Assembly (NCBI GenBank): GCA_012932295.1
Contig: JAAONU010000018.1
Location: 4,644,206-4,708,205 of the forward strand
DNA from: Cyclina sinensis
Taxonomy: Eukaryota; Mollusca; Bivalvia; Venerida; Veneridae
DNA length: 64,000 nucleotides
Direction: 5' to 3'
Below the pieces are notes generated by a model that saw only the letters and a program-made list of their open reading frames with translations, ran no database searches and was not told where the DNA came from. Below are positions 60,503 through 64,000 of the stretch, piece by piece. The position numbers and the translations under genes were made by a program. The number at the start of each line of letters is the position of its first letter. Within the stretch, counting starts at the first letter, position 1.

Positions 60503-60761
60503 CAACAAAGCAATATTATTTCTAGAAAAGGAAATATATCTTACAAATGAAATATAAATACATTAGTACGAAATATTCCAGAAACTTTATTCCGACATTA
60601 TGCATTAATATTTTGTAAAAGTAGATTTCTTCCAAAAACCTACAATTAATCAATTAATTATGTCAGCCAAAAAATAATGTGCTCGATATATGTTTAAGGG
60701 CTCCGTGAAATACGACATTCTGACCGCAAACATGTTAAATTTAAAATCTGTTTGCTATAAG

Positions 60762-62565
60762 AGGGAGCGAGAAAAGTTGACATTTCGTAGACACTGATAT
60801 TTGTACAAAACTGGTTGGTTTAATGTACCATTTTTGCAATTCACAATTTCACCATTCATCTTAATTTTCTATAGATAACATTTTTTTTCTTAATTGGCTT
60901 TCATCGTCAAGCGTTTAACTTTGTTTCAAATCACCTTAGACAGCTAAAGGAGTTAATGCATGCTTATTGCATCTGTTTACTTAACCAAGGAAAGAAACCA
61001 TCTTCGTTGTCAATCTTCCTCGATTTTCTTTCTCTACACATTCGAAGCGGACGGTTTTCAATCTTTCGATTTTTAAGTCCGTCTGTTGATCAAAGGCACA
61101 ATTCTGTTTTAGATGATGTGCATTTTTCTTTACAAAAGACTGAGCTCGGATATATGCACGTAGCTATTCCAGTGAAGAGAATAAAACCTTGCCTTTAGTG
61201 ATATCTTTCTTCAAAAGACGCTTGATTTGGTTTTAAATATTGTTTTACTTGCTGGTTTATTCGGAAATATTGTCATTTTTTCCAAACTTAGCTGTTGTCT
61301 TTTTAATTTGTAAAAATATGTAATTGTGACAATCACAAATCGAAAATTGAAAGAATTCTCTATCTGGATCTTTTATAGCAGGTTAAAACTCTGTAAAATA
61401 AATCTCACTTGAATTCTTTCTCTATTGTTATTTTTTCTCTTAGGGTTTGATATAGTTCAAAATTTGTCTGTTCTATCTATTGGACAAACTAAATCTAGAG
61501 GTGCCAGACTCATAATTCTCAAAGAATCTCTGTGTGTTTATACAGTTTGATTTCTATTTAATATCAATGAAAACCTTTATTTCAAGTTGAGAAATGGAAT
61601 ACCTATGTTAAAATGGAAAATAAGATCATCTGACATCTTCAGTTTAATTAATTTTTACATTTCTTACCTCTGATATATTGTCGTTTGAAAATAAAAGCTT
61701 CTTAAGTTATTTTTTGGAAAATTTAAAATTTTCATTTTAAAAAATATTCAGGTTTGTGTGTGAATAATGACATACAGATATAATAATAATAATAATAATA
61801 GTATCTTTATTTAAAGAATGTGACATATTCAGGTTATTCATGAAACATACATAGACCATATTTATGGCCTTCTTAAACAATAGATTAAACAAAGAATATA
61901 ATATATGTTAATTATGCATTTAAGCTTCACACATACACAATACACATCGACAGACACTCAAAAGTATATTCATTATGTAATATCAATTAACAATAGACCT
62001 TAAACCAGTATGTGCGGCAAAGTGGAGAGAAACTGAAAGTTATCTGGTTGACATTTCGCTGTGTTTTTGTTTTGTAATGTATTTGGTTCACAATGCTTGT
62101 TCTGTTTTTCTATGACTTCTGACTATAACTGTTCTGCTAAAGTCCAGATGAAATGCAAATTCATTTTTTACTAAAGAACGGAATCATACACGAAGATTAT
62201 TTTTCTAGAATATTCATTTCACAGTATTTTTGTAATTTTATAGGTATTCTCTGCTGCACATACTTATGATAGAGAGATTGTACAACAGACATGTTTGCTG
62301 CACATACTAATGATAGAGAGATTGTACAACAGACATGCTTGCTGCACATACTAATGATAGAGAGATTGTACAACAGACATGCTTGCTGTATATACTAATG
62401 ATAGAGAGATTGCCCAACAGACATGCTTGCTGTACATACTTATGCTAGAGAGATTGCCCAACAGACATGCTTGCTGTACATTTACATGTACAGGTACAAT
62501 GCATATTTGTTAGTTTAATCATTTCTATTAAAGAGTGATAGTCTTCCTGCTCAAATAGTTTGGAT
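60762..62565 (+). repeat. Diverged partial duplicate of mucolipin intron 1, exon 2 and start of intron 2
   Basis: The segment aligns collinearly with 36485-37830. Shared landmarks include AACTGATATTTGTA, ACCATTCATCTTAA, ACGCTTGATTTGGTTT, CCAAACTTAGCTGTTGT, AAAAATATGTAATTGTGAC and GACATCTTCAGTTTA. The last match is the 3' splice site AGTATTTTTGTAATTTT ending in ATAG. Exon 2 follows at 62245 as TCTGCTGCACATACT (original TCTGCTGAAAGTACT) and its downstream intron also aligns (AGGTACAATGCAT). Exon 1 and exons 3 onward are absent, so this is not a second gene within the window. Confidence 0.8.
62253..62482 (+). repeat. 44 bp minisatellite derived from mucolipin exon 2
   Basis: Five complete 44 bp units start at 62253, 62297, 62341, 62385 and 62429, with a partial sixth at 62473. 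The unit (GCTGCACATACTAATGATAG then AGAGATTGTACAACAGACAT) is a mutated copy of mucolipin exon 2 (37680-37718) and its donor region. The first unit still sits next to the duplicated 3' splice site. Confidence 0.9.
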
Positions 62566-62687
62566 ATATATATATATATTGAACGAACTTAACGATAGCA
62601 ACAAAACATATATTCAATCATCGGAGATAGTGTGAAGTTACAAGCGTTATATGTCACACACAAGCACAGACCTTTTGTTTACTTAGA

Positions 62688-63169
62688 GTGTCTGGAATAC
62701 TTGAATCAATAGATGAGGTAACAGATGAGATCGTCTTATCTATGTGTAATGCTGTTGAAGCTGATATCTCTCTTTGTGAAATTGACAGATCACATAGAGT
62801 TGGCAGACCAAAAAGAGCTAAATCAAAACCAGGTTTATCAAAGTCTATCGATGTAAATGATAAACCTAGGGATATTAATATTAAATTTACTTCGTACCGC
62901 TTCCGCCAAAACCTTTTCTCAGGCGGTCTTCACTGAAAAATCATGGATATAAAAACATTTATGTTAAAGAAGACCTCACGCGGAAACGAAGTAATCTCCT
63001 ATTCAAGGCACGCGAACTCGTGAAATCTAAACATCTTATTGGCGCTTGGTCTTCCGATGGTAAGATTTTTGTGAAAGACAATAAATCCAAACTCCATCGT
63101 ATTTTAAATGTTGATGACCTTGACATGTTCCTTCTGGATGAGCCACGTACGGAAACAACACCAGAATAG
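62688..63169 (+). pseudogene. LINE ORF1 with one frameshift
   Basis: The N-terminal frame (62688 to about 62920) contains SHRVGRPKR and KPRDINIKFTSYRFRQN. The reading then shifts at about 62920-62927 and continues to TAG at 63169 with NHGYKNIYVKEDLTRKRSNL, LFKARELVKSKHLIGAWSSD and GKIFVKDN. This order (RP-x-I-x-V-F, then EDLT, then W-x-GKI-VK) is the C-terminal nucleic-acid-binding region of LINE ORF1 proteins. The 5' end of the element is not defined; the frame runs upstream of the nominal ATG for a few codons. Confidence 0.7.
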
Positions 63170-63565
63170 GATATGCTTTAGTAATGTTAAAACTGTACAC
63201 TAGAAACATATATCTGCTTGGTATTTGTCTTTACTAGTGATCTTTGTTTAATGTATCCACGACACTCTAGTTCTTCTCAACATGAAATATGTTGTTAAAT
63301 ATTTATTTCTACCACTACGTAATTACATGTAATATGTCTTTATCTTCACTGCAGAACCCATCTTAGTATCGGTAAGATGCTGCACATGTTTCTTTTTTCC
63401 TGTTATTTTTAATATACCTTTCATTTTTTTTTCATGTCTTGTCAAACTTGAAACTTTTACTCTGTCTTTGTGAAAATAATCTTGTTTATACACAGCACTC
63501 TATTTCAATAATCAATTTGTTTATCCTACCACATAGGTAATGAAATTGTAAGATATAGAGCGGCT

Positions 63566-64000
63566 GTGGGATTATTTTATGTTAAGACACATGCATGTCG
63601 CACGAATGTAAAAGTTTGCTATAATTTTGAAATTATTATTTTTTTCATTGTATTTAATTTTTTTATATGTTTTCTACATAGTTTAAAATACTCAATGCTC
63701 ACTACCTTATACAGATTTAGTAACTTAGAATACTTTGTATTGTTATGTTTGCTTATGATATTAGCTGGGGATATTGAAATGAACCCAGGTCCTTTACGTA
63801 ATATCTGTTGTATGGATTATCTATCTTTTTTCATCTAAATGTTAGATCGATTCGTCGTAAAATTGATTATATAAAGAACCATTTTTTAAAATTTTGATAT
63901 AATTTGTTTTACGGAAACTCACCTTACAAATAATTTTGATAATGATGAACTAATTCTAGAAGGTTTTGAAAACTCATTTTTTCGTAAAGATTTTACTGCG
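63566..64000 (+). pseudogene. LINE ORF2 start: hydrophobic leader, 2A-like motif and APE endonuclease
   Basis: The frame from 63566 encodes two hydrophobic stretches (FEIIIFFIVFNFFICFLHSL and YFVLLCLLMILAG). A 2A-like motif DIEMNPGP follows at 63770-63793. 2A sequences make ribosomes skip a peptide bond between Gly and Pro, and such motifs are known near the N-terminus of ORF2 in APE-type LINEs of several invertebrates. The endonuclease begins after it: LNVRSIRRKIDYIKNHF, then, after a frameshift near 63885-63895, FDIICFTETHLTNNFDNDEL with the catalytic ETHL motif. The ORF is cut by the window edge. An earlier shift near 63820-63838 also breaks the frame. Confidence 0.7.

Overview
The window is nuclear DNA of an animal with long introns, almost certainly a bivalve mollusc. 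Three things point there: split genes with GT/AG introns, non-LTR retrotransposons with APE-type endonuclease and reverse transcriptase, and many short elements with 140-170 bp tandem cores that recall the 'pearl'-type elements of clams and mussels. The species assignment is inference; no marker gene is present.

Four host genes can be assembled by hand from exon phase and similarity to known families. (1) 6257-9634, plus: PSME3IP1/FAM192A (NIP30), six coding exons. (2) 13018-29011, minus: NDUFB9, a complex I LYR subunit, four exons spread over 16 kb. (3) 17302-18406, plus: a small unrecognised three-exon gene lying inside NDUFB9 intron 3 on the opposite strand. (4) 35847-56354, plus: a mucolipin (TRPML) cation channel with about 17 exons. 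PSME3IP1 and NDUFB9 are convergent.

Most of the rest is mobile or repetitive DNA. 1-5.5 kb holds a truncated LINE with a clean RT frame, then a 1.19 kb MULE-like TIR element with a 10 bp target duplication. 11.6-22.7 kb holds a string of pearl-like elements in and beside NDUFB9. NDUFB9 intron 1 (23.1-28.9 kb) is a nested insertion site: an old LINE cut by a 936 bp hAT-type MITE, next to a second MULE-like copy that itself carries a tRNA-derived SINE. 29-34 kb holds SINEs, a 1.46 kb TIR element with a strongly C-rich core, and a long inverted repeat. The mucolipin introns carry more pearl-like elements, a dead LINE, and a 2100 bp satellite of exactly sixty 35 bp units.

Downstream of mucolipin (56.4-64 kb) lie LINE remnants, a TIR element rich in GCGTATG, and a diverged partial duplication of mucolipin intron 1 plus exon 2. 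In that duplicate the exon 2 sequence has been amplified into a 44 bp minisatellite. The window ends in a LINE whose second ORF opens with a hydrophobic segment and a 2A-like motif (DIEMNPGP) ahead of the endonuclease.
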